Virus record (IMG/VR): IMGVR_UViG_3300007513_000001
Coordinates: 229,410-293,409 of that record
Direction: 5' to 3' (one strand)
DNA: 64,000 nt
Origin: a virus
A program made the translations under genes and the position numbers. Numbering within the stretch: the first letter of the stretch is position 1; every line of letters starts with the position of its first letter. Under the pieces are notes generated by a model. It saw only the letters and a program-made list of their open reading frames with translations, was not told the DNA's origin and did not search any database. Shown here piece after piece: positions 25,373 to 33,860 of the stretch.

Positions 25373-26992
25373 ATGCAGATTAATAAGACTCTGCTTTTTG
25401 ATGCTGAGGCTAGAAAAGAGATATTAGATGGCGTTGAGACTATAGCAAAAGCAGTAAAGAGTACGATGGGACCAAACGGTCAGACGGTAGTTATAGAAAG
25501 AGAAGGAGCTCCGCCGATCTTAACTAAAGACGGCGTTACGGTTGCTCATGCTGTAAATTTGAGCAGCAATTTTAAAAACCTTGGAGTTCAAATGGTCAAG
25601 CAAGCAGCTGCTCAAACTGCTGAAGAAGCTGGCGATGGCACAACTACTTCGACTGTTTTAACTCACACTCTAACTGCTGAAGGGATGAAATTAATTTCGG
25701 CGGGGTATAAGAGCTCTGAAATTAGAGCTGGTATGAAATGGGCAGTAGAAGAAATTTTGAAAGATCTTGAAAATAGATCTCAACCAGTTCGCGAAGATGA
25801 TGACATAATCAACATCGGGGCTATTTCTGCTAATGGAGATAGAAAGATTGGAGAGCTCTTGCTAGAAGCAATGAAGTCTGTGGGTCCAGAAGGAGTAATT
25901 TCTATTGAAGAAGCGAAAGGGTTTACTACTTCTTTGAAAACAGTAGACGGATTCCAGCTTGACAGGGGATACATTTCTCCATATTTTGTGACTAATCACG
26001 ATAGACTGAGTGTAGAATTTTCTAATCCAAAAATTTTGTTAGCCAATAAGACAATATCTAGTGTAACTGAACTTTTGCCACTTTTAGAACAAGCTCACAA
26101 AAATTCGATTCCATTAGTTATTGTAGCTAATGACGTAGACGGAGAAGCTTTAAAAACTTTGGTGGTTAATCACTCAAAGGGAATAGTGAAAGTTTGTGTT
26201 GTGAGGGCGCCAGAGTTTGGGGATGGCAGAGTAGACAGCATGAGCGATCTTTCTTTATTGTTCGGCACTAAGGTGGTTTTTTCTGGAGAAGAAATACATC
26301 AAAACATAGAAGATTTGGGAACATGCGAAAGAATAGAAGTGTTTAGATCTAAATCTATTTTTGTTGGACCGTCTTGCGAAGATTCTGATTTAGAAGATAG
26401 AGTATCCAATATTCAAAACATGCTAATTTCTCCAGAAACTGAAATAAATCAAAAACTTCTTTTGTCTCGAAGGTTAAGCAGATTGCAGGGCGGAATTGCA
26501 GTTATTAGAGTTGGCGGACATACAGAGCTAGAATTAAAAGAGCGAAAAGATAGAGTTGAAGATGCGCTCCATGCAACTCAAGCTGCGGCCGCTAAAGGGA
26601 TTTTACCGGGTGGCGGAATTGCTTTAGTCAGATCTTCAAGAAATATATTAGATAGGTTTGAAGATATTGCTCCATCGGGCTCTACTGAAGATTTCGGCGC
26701 CGGAGTAAGAGTTGTAATGTCGGCTTGTGAATCTCCGCTCCGTCAAATAGTTTCAAATTCCGGCGGAGCTCCAGATGTAGTATTTAATAGAGCTCTCAAT
26801 CCCGAAGAAGCTGATGAAGGATATGATGCCCGGAAAGGCGAGTTTGTTAATATGTATAATAGGGGTATCATCGATCCCTATAGCGTTGTAAGCTCTGCTT
26901 TGAAGAATGCATGCTCAGCAGCATGTTCAATTATTTCTATCGGATGTGCAATGGTTGAGGAAAAAGATGCAAGTATTGATAAATTAAGTTGA
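25373..26992 (+). CDS. groL: GroEL-type chaperonin (HSP60)
   Basis: A 539-residue group I chaperonin of nearly full bacterial length. VKSTMGPNGQTVVIE and DGVTVAH build the nucleotide site, and EEAGDGTTTSTVL contains the catalytic Asp (GDGTTT). KGILPGGGIALVR marks the second equatorial part. The C-terminus lacks the usual Gly-Gly-Met tail and is diverged from host GroEL. No GroES gene was found in the window, so the phage chaperonin may use the host GroES or a co-chaperonin encoded elsewhere. It would fold phage proteins, perhaps capsid subunits. Confidence 0.95.
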   Translation: MQINKTLLFDAEARKEILDGVETIAKAVKSTMGPNGQTVVIEREGAPPILTKDGVTVAHAVNLSSNFKNLGVQMVKQAAAQTAEEAGDGTTTSTVLTHTLTAEGMKLISAGYKSSEIRAGMKWAVEEILKDLENRSQPVREDDDIINIGAISANGDRKIGELLLEAMKSVGPEGVISIEEAKGFTTSLKTVDGFQLDRGYISPYFVTNHDRLSVEFSNPKILLANKTISSVTELLPLLEQAHKNSIPLVIVANDVDGEALKTLVVNHSKGIVKVCVVRAPEFGDGRVDSMSDLSLLFGTKVVFSGEEIHQNIEDLGTCERIEVFRSKSIFVGPSCEDSDLEDRVSNIQNMLISPETEINQKLLLSRRLSRLQGGIAVIRVGGHTELELKERKDRVEDALHATQAAAAKGILPGGGIALVRSSRNILDRFEDIAPSGSTEDFGAGVRVVMSACESPLRQIVSNSGGAPDVVFNRALNPEEADEGYDARKGEFVNMYNRGIIDPYSVVSSALKNACSAACSIISIGCAMVEEKDASIDKLS

Positions 26993-26995
26993 TTT

Positions 26996-27025
26996 TGTAA
27001 AAATTGCCAAGTATTATGGTATAAT
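26996..27025 (+). promoter_or_regulatory. extended -10 promoter, phage class
   Basis: TGTAAAAA starts 24 bases before TATAAT (27020-27025), with TATGG directly upstream, exactly the architecture found at 16259, 42551 and 50978. It lies after the GroEL stop and drives the small basic gene and the sigma factor. Confidence 0.75.
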
Positions 27026-27052
27026 ATCTATATTAACAAAAGGAGAAGGGTT

Positions 27053-27331
27053 TTGAGCCGTAAATATAAATCCAATTCACGAGACAGGTCAAATCTCAGG
27101 GCTTCAGAAGAAATTGTTTATCTTCCGGAGTATGAGGTATCGAGGCGATATGAGTCGCTAGTTCGCCTTATTGAAGGCCGAGGTTTTTCTAAAAGGAAGA
27201 GACAAGAGCTAGAAACTGAAGCTTGTTATCTTTTTAGAGAGCTCGAGTACAGAAAAGCAAGAAAAGTTGCACACTCTATGTATCTTAAAAATCTTAACAA
27301 CCGGAAAAGTGGAGGATATCGACGTGGCTGA
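27053..27331 (+). CDS. small basic protein, unknown
   Basis: A 92-residue, arginine-rich protein starting at TTG behind AAGGAGAAG. Helical middle section (YESLVRLIEGRGFSKRKRQ). High positive charge suggests nucleic-acid or RNA polymerase contact. Its end overlaps the sigma factor start by eight bases, so the two are translationally coupled. Confidence 0.6.
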   Translation: MSRKYKSNSRDRSNLRASEEIVYLPEYEVSRRYESLVRLIEGRGFSKRKRQELETEACYLFRELEYRKARKVAHSMYLKNLNNRKSGGYRRG

Positions 27332-28085
27332 TTTGGCATCATATTTTGAACAAGTGGGAAGAACTGCCCTTTTAACTAAAGAACAAGAAGTTCAGCTCTC
27401 GCAGAGAATTGAGAAGGGCGACCGCCAAGCTAGGGATCACATGATTCAAGCGAATCTTAGGCTAGCAATCTCAATCGCTAAGAAATACCAGCACTCTGGA
27501 TGCTCTTTGGAAGACTTGATTCAAGAGTCGTCAATGGGTCTCATCAAAGCTGTTGATAGATTTGATTGGCGAAAAGGCTTTAAGTTTTCTACTTACGCAT
27601 GTTGGTGGATTAAACAAGCGGTGAGAAAGCACGTAGCTTCTCATTCGGGATCGATTAAACTTCCTACTCACGCTAAAAATCTTTTGTGGAAAGTCCAGTC
27701 TACTTCTAAAGAATACGAAGAAGAGTTTGGAGTTGCTCCGACTATGGAAGAACTTTCGGATTTGCTTGGAGTAAAAAAAGATACTCTGGAATCTATTATC
27801 ATGTCTTCACGATGGACTTTGTCTCTTGACAAAGAGATCGGCAACAAGAATGAGGGGGGTTCCAGAACTCTCAAGGAAGTCATTCCAGATGATAAAGAGT
27901 CTTTTGAGCTTAGTCTAGACAAAGCAAAAATTTCTCAAATTATTAGAGAAGCTTTTTCTCATCTTTCGCTAAGAGAAGAAAAGGTTTTGCGACTGCGTTT
28001 TGGAATCGATGAAATTTCTGGTTCTAAAAATGAGTTTTATTTGACCAACGAAGAAATTTCAACTATGAAAAAGAGGAGAGCATAA
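27324..28085 (+). CDS. sigma-70 family factor lacking region 4.2
   Basis: A 253-residue sigma factor; I chose the GTG with GGAGG upstream, because the longer frame lacks a site. Region 1.2/2 is strong (ANLRLAISIAKKYQ, LEDLIQESSMGLIKAVDRFD, FKFSTYACWWIKQAV), region 3 follows (TMEELSDLLGVKKDTLESII), and region 4.1 is recognisable (LSLREEKVLRLRFGI). The chain stops after YLTNEEISTMKKRRA, where the -35-binding helix-turn-helix of region 4.2 should be. The next gene carries a helix-turn-helix that resembles the missing part. It should direct RNA polymerase to phage promoters, possibly the extended -10 class seen here. Confidence 0.88.
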   Translation: MADLASYFEQVGRTALLTKEQEVQLSQRIEKGDRQARDHMIQANLRLAISIAKKYQHSGCSLEDLIQESSMGLIKAVDRFDWRKGFKFSTYACWWIKQAVRKHVASHSGSIKLPTHAKNLLWKVQSTSKEYEEEFGVAPTMEELSDLLGVKKDTLESIIMSSRWTLSLDKEIGNKNEGGSRTLKEVIPDDKESFELSLDKAKISQIIREAFSHLSLREEKVLRLRFGIDEISGSKNEFYLTNEEISTMKKRRA

Positions 28086-28088
28086 ATC

Positions 28089-28367
28089 ATGAGCATGCCA
28101 AAAGGATACCAAAGCGAACACGGATACGCAACTGTTTCTTCGGAAGAAGGTTGTATGGGCTATCGAGAAATTGCTGAAAAAATGACAGATGAGGGTGATA
28201 AAATGAATCACTCTACTGCCAGGAATGTTTTTCTCCGTGCGATGGAGAAGCTTGCTTCTCCAGTTTGCAAAATTTATGGTGAGAAAAATTATTCTGCGAT
28301 GGCTAGAGATCCAAGGTTTCAATCATGTATGCAAGAGATTATTGAAGACCTCGGGGTTGATATTTAA
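28089..28367 (+). CDS. stand-alone sigma region 4.2-like HTH protein
   Basis: A 92-residue protein three bases after the sigma stop. MGYREIAEKMTDEG and NHSTARNVFLRAMEKLA align with sigma70 region 4.2 ([27 protein letters not shown] pattern, split here for length). I infer it supplies the DNA- or flap-binding function missing from the preceding factor, analogous to T4 gp33 partnering gp55. A general small HTH regulator is the alternative. Confidence 0.6.
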   Translation: MSMPKGYQSEHGYATVSSEEGCMGYREIAEKMTDEGDKMNHSTARNVFLRAMEKLASPVCKIYGEKNYSAMARDPRFQSCMQEIIEDLGVDI

Positions 28368-28382
28368 TAATAGGAGAACATT

Positions 28383-28793
28383 ATGTCTGTTTCTTGGGAA
28401 TTTTTTGCTGGTCGAAGATCAGTGTCATTGAGAGAGATTTTAGAAGCTGAGGGTATTTCTTCGTATGAAGAATTGGTCATTTCGCTTAAACACATGGGAG
28501 TACGCGCGCCCTTGGAGAAAGAAGTAGCTTGGATGTTTAATGAGAAATCTGATAAGATTCAAGTTCCTTGCGATCCGAATATGACTGCGGAAGAAATGCA
28601 AGAAGCTCGGAAAGAAATTACTAACATTATTATAGAGGGAGATCCAGAAGCTTTAGTGCCTCAAATTAAAGCGGAACTCCCAACTGGAGGAATTAAGCCG
28701 CTTGATGCCAGCAAAGGAGGAGTCAGCAAAGAAGAAAAGACTCCCCAAAGGAGGAAGAGAAGAACTCGCAAAACTACTAAAGCGGAGAAGTGA
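28383..28793 (+). CDS. small protein, unknown
   Basis: A 136-residue protein with TAGGAG upstream. It has a helical body (SLREILEAEGISSYEELVISL, helix-turn-helix-like) and a strongly basic tail (RRKRRTRKTTKAEK). Its position after two transcription proteins suggests a DNA- or polymerase-binding role. The stop and next start share a TGATG. Confidence 0.55.
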   Translation: MSVSWEFFAGRRSVSLREILEAEGISSYEELVISLKHMGVRAPLEKEVAWMFNEKSDKIQVPCDPNMTAEEMQEARKEITNIIIEGDPEALVPQIKAELPTGGIKPLDASKGGVSKEEKTPQRRKRRTRKTTKAEK

Positions 28794-29035
28794 TGAAGGT
28801 TTCACTTCCTCACGGATCTGAGCTCGACACTGAGACAAATGAAATAAAGATTAATTTAGGGAGCGTGATTTTAAATTTTTCTCTTGAAGAATGGGAAGAA
28901 TTTATAACTATAATAAGTGACATTGATACAGTGCTTCAATCTAATTTAAAAGCTGAATCTTTTATTTGTCCGTCTTGCGGTTCTGCGAATAATTCTTACG
29001 AATATAATGAGCCAACTGAAGAAGAATATAATTGA
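28793..29035 (+). CDS. small protein with one CxxC pair
   Basis: An 80-residue protein starting at the ATG of the TGATG junction. It has a beta-hairpin N-terminus (TNEIKINLGSVILNF) and a lone CPSC near residue 60, half of a zinc ribbon. Acidic end. Function unknown. Confidence 0.55.
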   Translation: MKVSLPHGSELDTETNEIKINLGSVILNFSLEEWEEFITIISDIDTVLQSNLKAESFICPSCGSANNSYEYNEPTEEEYN

Positions 29036-29264
29036 AAAAGATGGCACTCTAGTAAAGCTAAAGCCTGGTAAATACCTTAAAAGCAAATATGAGCGTGCTC
29101 CAAAAGCAAACAGTAATTTTCTAGAACTCAAAGAAAGTAAAGAAGCTTTGATTTTAGAAAATCTCGGAGGCTACAATTCTTCTTTAGCGCGCTCAGCTTA
29201 TCTTTCTCTTTTAGATAGCGAACTAGTTATTGTTTGGCAAGATCAATTCGAGAAGATTAAATGA
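29007..29264 (+). CDS. small basic protein, unknown
   Basis: An 85-residue protein overlapping both neighbours. Lysine-rich first half (LVKLKPGKYLKSKYERAPK) and a helical second half. No motif recognised. Confidence 0.5.
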   Translation: MSQLKKNIIEKDGTLVKLKPGKYLKSKYERAPKANSNFLELKESKEALILENLGGYNSSLARSAYLSLLDSELVIVWQDQFEKIK

Positions 29265-29443
29265 ATATAGAAAAGTGGATTCCAAACAGTGTTCTTTATG
29301 GAGCTATTGGCGTGAATTATGTGTTGGCTTTATTTGGAGCTTATGTAGCTTCTACAGAAATAATGATATTATCAATAGTTTCAATCGCTAGCTGTGGAGT
29401 ATCTCTTTGGGCAAGAGCTAAACAAAAAAATGATAAAAGCTAA
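29261..29443 (+). CDS. small membrane protein, two segments
   Basis: A 60-residue protein with two transmembrane helices (LYGAIGVNYVLALFGAYV and IMILSIVSIASCGVSLWA) and a charged C-terminus. It overlaps the preceding stop (ATGA). Membrane remodelling, superinfection exclusion and lysis are all possible; none is shown by sequence. Confidence 0.6.
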   Translation: MNIEKWIPNSVLYGAIGVNYVLALFGAYVASTEIMILSIVSIASCGVSLWARAKQKNDKS

Positions 29444-29479
29444 AATGTCAAATATAATATATGCACCAATGGGAGATTT

Positions 29480-30148
29480 ATGTCTTATAGAAAACCACTT
29501 CAATGGCCCAATAGCTTGCTTAAATTAAAAGCTGAAGATGTTACGCCTGATACCAGTCTTTCTAATCTTTTTGAAGATATGGTAGATACTTTAAAAATTG
29601 AAAGAGGCGCTGGATTAGCGGCGCCGCAGATTAATCAAAGCTTGAATGTGATAATGATAGACGTTGCAGAGTGGGAAGAGTCTGCTGCGTTCATTCAGAA
29701 GCTTTCTGAGGAACTTGTCGAAGAAAGATATTGGTTCTTATTGAACCCAAGGTTGGATTTATCAGAAGAGCGGCAGCGTTGGTCTGAAGGGTGTCTATCA
29801 GTCCCGTGGGTCAGCGCTGAAGTAGAAAGATCGTCTGTGTGCTCAGTAAGTTATTTGACAAGAGATTTTGAATCGAAAGAAATTAATTTACCATGGCCTC
29901 TTTCAGGTGCTGTACAACATGAATTTGATCATTTAGAAGGAAAGCTTTTTTTAGATAGAGTTAGCCGTCTTAAGTCTAGTCGTCTTAAGAAGTTTATCAC
30001 TAAAAAGAGAAAAAAGATAAAAGATGTTAGAGAAGATTTGCTTCGAGACCCCGAAGAAAAAAAGATTGGCGGAAAAAAGAGAAATTTAACCCTCAGTAAG
30101 AAAGAGGTTAAAAGAAGAAAGCTTTCAAGAAAAATTAATTCTCGCTGA
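29480..30148 (+). CDS. def: peptide deformylase
   Basis: A 222-residue peptide deformylase, which removes the formyl group from new N-termini. All three motifs are visible: GAGLAAPQI (motif I), EGCLSVPW (II, with the metal Cys) and VQHEFDHLEG (III, HExxH type). Preceded by GGGAG. A lysine-rich C-terminal tail of about 60 residues, absent from most deformylases, may bind ribosome or RNA. Deformylases are known in marine phages, where they may help high-rate synthesis of phage-encoded membrane proteins. Confidence 0.92.
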   Translation: MSYRKPLQWPNSLLKLKAEDVTPDTSLSNLFEDMVDTLKIERGAGLAAPQINQSLNVIMIDVAEWEESAAFIQKLSEELVEERYWFLLNPRLDLSEERQRWSEGCLSVPWVSAEVERSSVCSVSYLTRDFESKEINLPWPLSGAVQHEFDHLEGKLFLDRVSRLKSSRLKKFITKKRKKIKDVREDLLRDPEEKKIGGKKRNLTLSKKEVKRRKLSRKINSR

Positions 30149-30229
30149 GATAAATTATTTTGAATTATTTTGCAAAAAAATTGAATAAAATGGGCCTCTC
30201 ATACGGCTAATAGACAGCAGGAGGGAAAA

Positions 30230-30517
30230 ATGACTGCTTTAATTTTAATCGGAACAATGTTTTTAGGGGCTCCAGAAGCCCATGCTCACGCACCACGGCG
30301 CCACCAACGAACAACGGCCGCTCAAGTGCAAATTAATTTTCACTGGGCTTGGGTAAAGGGGCGTTGGTCCCATGGGACCTGGGTAAATGGTCATTGGACT
30401 CGTCGTCCCGGACCACATCCAGATGCTCATCAGCATGATATGCGCTGGATTCCTGGTCACTATGAGGGCAGAGGGCCACGCAAGCACTGGGTGCCAGGAC
30501 ACTGGTCTCGTAAGTAA
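30230..30517 (+). CDS. YXWGXW-repeat-like exported protein
   Basis: A 95-residue protein with a short signal-like start (LILIGTMFLGAPEAHA) and then repeats of the W-V-x-G-x-W type (WVKGRWSHGTW, VNGHWTRRPG, WIPGHYEGRG, WVPGHWSRK). This matches the YXWGXW/BcpO-related repeat family of bacterial exported proteins. It is richer in G/C, His and Trp than its neighbours, suggesting recent acquisition from a host. AGGAGGG precedes the ATG. Function in the phage unknown. Confidence 0.7.
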   Translation: MTALILIGTMFLGAPEAHAHAPRRHQRTTAAQVQINFHWAWVKGRWSHGTWVNGHWTRRPGPHPDAHQHDMRWIPGHYEGRGPRKHWVPGHWSRK

Positions 30518-30544
30518 ATCTTTCGTCTTTATATTTAATTGCGT

Positions 30545-30796
30545 ATGACAACGCAAGAAATACAAAATAATCGGTTTTTCCGCTACTGCCTTCGAAGGTA
30601 TGAATCTTTTGGCCCTTCTCAATTAGAAGAAGCTAAATTAAAGCTTATTCTTCGCATGACAACTAACACTGGTTGGGAACCCGAAGCTTTTTGGGAGCTT
30701 TTTGAAGACTTGTTAAAAAGTAATAATTGGTCTGAAGCTCAAGTCTGTGCTTACTTTGAAGTTTGTAGCATAGGCGAACTTGAAGTGGAGTTATAA
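30545..30796 (+). CDS. small protein, unknown
   Basis: An 83-residue protein with aromatic, helical content (FWELFEDLLKSNNWSEAQV). I prefer ATG 30545; an in-frame TTG lies two codons earlier and neither has a strong ribosome site. No family recognised. Confidence 0.5.
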   Translation: MTTQEIQNNRFFRYCLRRYESFGPSQLEEAKLKLILRMTTNTGWEPEAFWELFEDLLKSNNWSEAQVCAYFEVCSIGELEVEL

Positions 30797-30799
30797 ATT

Positions 30800-30910
30800 A
30801 TGGCATTGAAAGAATATACTATCATCGGAGCTTTTGCGGCTTTTTTGTTTGTGGTTTGTTTTAAGACAACGATGTTTCTAGGCGATTTGCTTGGATCTTT
30901 TGTGTACTAG
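30800..30910 (+). CDS. 36-residue membrane peptide
   Basis: A very short open frame four bases after the previous stop, encoding a single hydrophobic helix (IIGAFAAFLFVVCFK). It fits the gap between tightly packed genes. The upstream ribosome site is weak (GTGGAG about ten bases away). Small phage membrane peptides of this type are common; function unknown. Confidence 0.5.
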   Translation: MALKEYTIIGAFAAFLFVVCFKTTMFLGDLLGSFVY

Positions 30911-30935
30911 CATTATATTTATCGGAGAGGTAAAA

Positions 30936-31133
30936 ATGCCAATTGAAGAACTAATACAATACGCAGTTAGCAATCGTCAATACAGCGAAGAGCTATCAGA
31001 AGAACTTTCTACTTACGGTATTTCTGAACTTCTTAAGCACGTAGATTATCCTACTGCTCTAGTTATTTTAGAGAGAGCGCAAGAGGGAATAATGAGAGCC
31101 AGACATACGCTTAACATGTTTGGAAGAGATTAA
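30936..31133 (+). CDS. small helical protein, unknown
   Basis: A 65-residue protein whose ATG is preceded by GGAGAGG, which I use over an upstream in-frame start. All-helical and acidic (ELIQYAVSNRQYSEELSEEL). No family recognised. Confidence 0.55.
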   Translation: MPIEELIQYAVSNRQYSEELSEELSTYGISELLKHVDYPTALVILERAQEGIMRARHTLNMFGRD

Positions 31134-31190
31134 GCTCTAAGATGTACTAGTCGAATAGCTGGTTATAATCGTATAAGAGGTTATAACCAC

Positions 31191-31553
31191 ATGAAGTTTG
31201 ATCACATAGCTTTAAGCTGCAAATCTATTATTTCGTCTGTGGAGTGGTATGTCCGCCGCTTTAATGCCGAAATTTTGTATGAAGATACGACATGGGCGAT
31301 GTTGAATGTTGGCGGTCAGCGCGTAGCACTCACTATTCCAACTGAACATCCAGCTCATATTGCTATCAATGTAGAGTCTTTTGATAATTTTCCCGAAGGC
31401 TCAGAAATTAAGTTCCATCGGGATGGAAGCATGTATTGTTACGTGACAGATCCCGACAACAACACAGTAGAATACATTTATTGGCCAAAGGAGGCGCGAA
31501 ATGAGCGAAACAACAAAACAACAGAAAAAGTGGAAGACTGGGAGAGTATTTAA
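31191..31553 (+). CDS. VOC/glyoxalase-family protein
   Basis: A 120-residue protein with the beta-alpha-beta-beta-beta pattern of vicinal oxygen chelate proteins: FDHIALSCKSIISSVEWYVR, VALTIP, HIAINV and YCYVTDPDNNTVEYIY, where His4, a middle His and the late Glu are candidate metal ligands. The family includes glyoxalases and antibiotic-binding proteins. TATAAT lies at 31164-31169. The stop overlaps the next gene by 53 bases. Confidence 0.72.
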   Translation: MKFDHIALSCKSIISSVEWYVRRFNAEILYEDTTWAMLNVGGQRVALTIPTEHPAHIAINVESFDNFPEGSEIKFHRDGSMYCYVTDPDNNTVEYIYWPKEARNERNNKTTEKVEDWESI

Positions 31554-31764
31554 TTCTTTTCTAGAAGCTGATGAGTTTAGGAAAACATTGTTAGAGCAAG
31601 ACTTATCGAATATGCTCCTTGTAAAAGTGCGCCGGTGTGGAGACGGCGGATCTAAATTTAAAATCAAGACGTGGACTCCACCAGCTCAAAAGAAAAAGAT
31701 TGAAGATAAAAAGTCTAATAAGAATAATAATAAGCCCACTAGAAAGAAGAAAAATACCCGCTAG
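31501..31764 (+). CDS. small basic protein, unknown
   Basis: An 87-residue, lysine-rich protein with AAAGGAGG upstream of the ATG, overlapping the VOC gene in another frame. The tail (DKKSNKNNNKPTRKKKN) suggests nucleic-acid binding. The strong ribosome site supports it despite the overlap. Confidence 0.6.
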   Translation: MSETTKQQKKWKTGRVFNSFLEADEFRKTLLEQDLSNMLLVKVRRCGDGGSKFKIKTWTPPAQKKKIEDKKSNKNNNKPTRKKKNTR

Positions 31765-31799
31765 CGAAATAGTTATTTGAAGTTGTAGGGAAATGATTC

Positions 31800-33818
31800 A
31801 TGAGAAGAAGAAGAAATCGTAAAATTTTAGATTCTATACTTTTAGAAGAATTACTTGTAGAAGCTAGCAATTCTATTAGTGCTAGCACCATGAGACAAGC
31901 TGTCCAAGAAGCCTTGAAAAGTACTGGTCAGTTTGATTTTCCGGAATCGTCTAACAGTCGTCAAAAAAGTCGCGGGATAAGGATAAACCCATCTTCCGCT
32001 TTAGATGAAAAAACTAAAGATGAAATCACCAGAGCGCTGAAAGACGCTGCGGCAACTGTGGGGTTGAAACTTGGAGAACTTGCGCTTCCAAAAAGCACGC
32101 CTGCAGGACGCAAAAAACCGGTTTCCGGAACCTTTTATTCTTGGCCGATCGCTAATATTAGAGAATGGCTTCAAAAATCTAGAGGGCCACAAATCAAAAC
32201 CGGCGCGTACTGGATTCAAAAAGTGCTAGGAGACCGCGATCTACCTTCTATTCATAAAGAGATGAGAACTAGTTCGAAGACATTGGACGATGAGTTTATT
32301 GTTGTCAACGCTCGGTCCCTTCAAAATAAGCTCTTCACCGGACAGGGCTTAGGCGAGTTGGCCGAGCACGCGACAGCTGCAGCTATCAATGGCGAGTCCG
32401 GGGCTGTAGACGCGTTAAATCCTTCGGGTGGATTCTATGATGCTGTTGAGGGCGCTATACTTAATAATTCTTGGAAAAAAGCAGACGATAATCTCAAGGC
32501 TTCTTTTGCAGAGGCTTATACAAAAATGCGGGATAAAGCTTCTGCTAACATAGGGAAGATTGCCGGACAGGGTTTCGATTTTGGCGCTGCTCAAGTTGAA
32601 GGTGGCGGTTCTTCTTACGATGTTGTGACAACAACTGCACTCGTCCACGTAAAATATGATGATCCAAGCCGACTTTCTGGATTGCAGCAAAAAACAGAAG
32701 ATCCTTCATCAGGTAAGGTTTCCAAAGCAAAGAAAAGTACGCCTGATGAAGAAGTCGCTTTTGGAGCTTCAGACAGATATTGGAAGAATCAACGCGCAGC
32801 TTTCAAAGAGGCTATAAACAAAGCAGGCGTAAGAAAAGACAAAGAGCTGTTAGGGGAATGGGGTTTTTATGAAGTTCTTTTAAACGGTGGGCCATATACT
32901 AAAATACAACAATCTACTGATCCGGCAATCGAAGCATGGAAAGCATCTGTTACACCTGGTGAAATCGCCGATAAATTAATTCAAGATATCAAACGCGAAT
33001 TCGGCGAGAGCCAAAGAAAAGACGCTCAAGGCAACCAAATGCCACAATTTTATTTTAGTTATTTTCCACTGGGAGAAGACGATTATAGGTTAAAAATAGA
33101 GTCAGTTGAATTTGGAGATACGCGGGGTCCTGCAGATATAGCAGGGTCAATTACTCTTTACTCTCCCGATGGACAGCAGACTACAGTAAGAAATTTAGAA
33201 ATAGTAATGAACCCCTCTTACAAGGGAAGAGAGGGAGGAACTCAAATAGGCAAAGTGTATAATGCAGTTTCTGGTAATAGAACTATTTTTGAAATAGAGT
33301 TTCGAGCCGAAAATTCAGCAAAGCCAATCCAGGTTCACCGAGGCGACGGTTTCAGTGTTGAGCCCGAATCTACTGATACAGCTATGGCCACAGTTTTAGT
33401 AAATGAAATTAGAAAGATGATTCGAAGAATTATTCGAGAAGAGAATGAAAGATCTAACATTTCGTTTTGTGATCGCGTAGCTGAATCTCTTCTCTTAGAA
33501 GAGCTTACAAAATCTGATAAAAAAGAAATCGAAAAAATGATTAAAAAGAGAATCGAAGCTGATAGATCTGAACAGAAAAAGATAATTCAAAAAGAGATGG
33601 CAGTTGAGCTTAAAAAGAATTTGGGCAAAGATTTTTTTGGAAATCCAAATAAGCTGCATAAAGCAATCCAAGAAATCGCGAATGAAGAATTGATGAAAGA
33701 ATTTTCTAAGGGCAAAGCAAGAGACGAAGTTGTTGATATTACTAAAAAGGTTCTTAAGAAATTTTATAGAGAAATTTCGTTTAGCTCGAATATCGTCATT
33801 GACAGAGTTAAACTCTAA
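31800..33818 (+). CDS. large multidomain protein with leader-like motifs
   Basis: A 672-residue protein. The N-terminus (RKILDSILLEELLVEAS) fits the recurrent basic/amphipathic leader with L-x-E. A central region from about residue 100 to 500 is mixed alpha/beta with a GDxxG-type loop and no recognised catalytic motif. A second motif copy occurs near residue 538 (IRKMIRRIIREENE), followed by a third L-x-E helix (AESLLLEELTKS) and a basic helical end. I infer a packaged polyprotein; identity unknown. Confidence 0.55.
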   Translation: MRRRRNRKILDSILLEELLVEASNSISASTMRQAVQEALKSTGQFDFPESSNSRQKSRGIRINPSSALDEKTKDEITRALKDAAATVGLKLGELALPKSTPAGRKKPVSGTFYSWPIANIREWLQKSRGPQIKTGAYWIQKVLGDRDLPSIHKEMRTSSKTLDDEFIVVNARSLQNKLFTGQGLGELAEHATAAAINGESGAVDALNPSGGFYDAVEGAILNNSWKKADDNLKASFAEAYTKMRDKASANIGKIAGQGFDFGAAQVEGGGSSYDVVTTTALVHVKYDDPSRLSGLQQKTEDPSSGKVSKAKKSTPDEEVAFGASDRYWKNQRAAFKEAINKAGVRKDKELLGEWGFYEVLLNGGPYTKIQQSTDPAIEAWKASVTPGEIADKLIQDIKREFGESQRKDAQGNQMPQFYFSYFPLGEDDYRLKIESVEFGDTRGPADIAGSITLYSPDGQQTTVRNLEIVMNPSYKGREGGTQIGKVYNAVSGNRTIFEIEFRAENSAKPIQVHRGDGFSVEPESTDTAMATVLVNEIRKMIRRIIREENERSNISFCDRVAESLLLEELTKSDKKEIEKMIKKRIEADRSEQKKIIQKEMAVELKKNLGKDFFGNPNKLHKAIQEIANEELMKEFSKGKARDEVVDITKKVLKKFYREISFSSNIVIDRVKL

Positions 33819-33860
33819 GCAGCTCATTGTTATACTGGTTTTATTAATCGGAATCTTACA

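Noticed and set aside
27267-27323. Longer start of the sigma factor
   Set aside because: No ribosome site, and the segment is an out-of-frame reading of the upstream basic protein.
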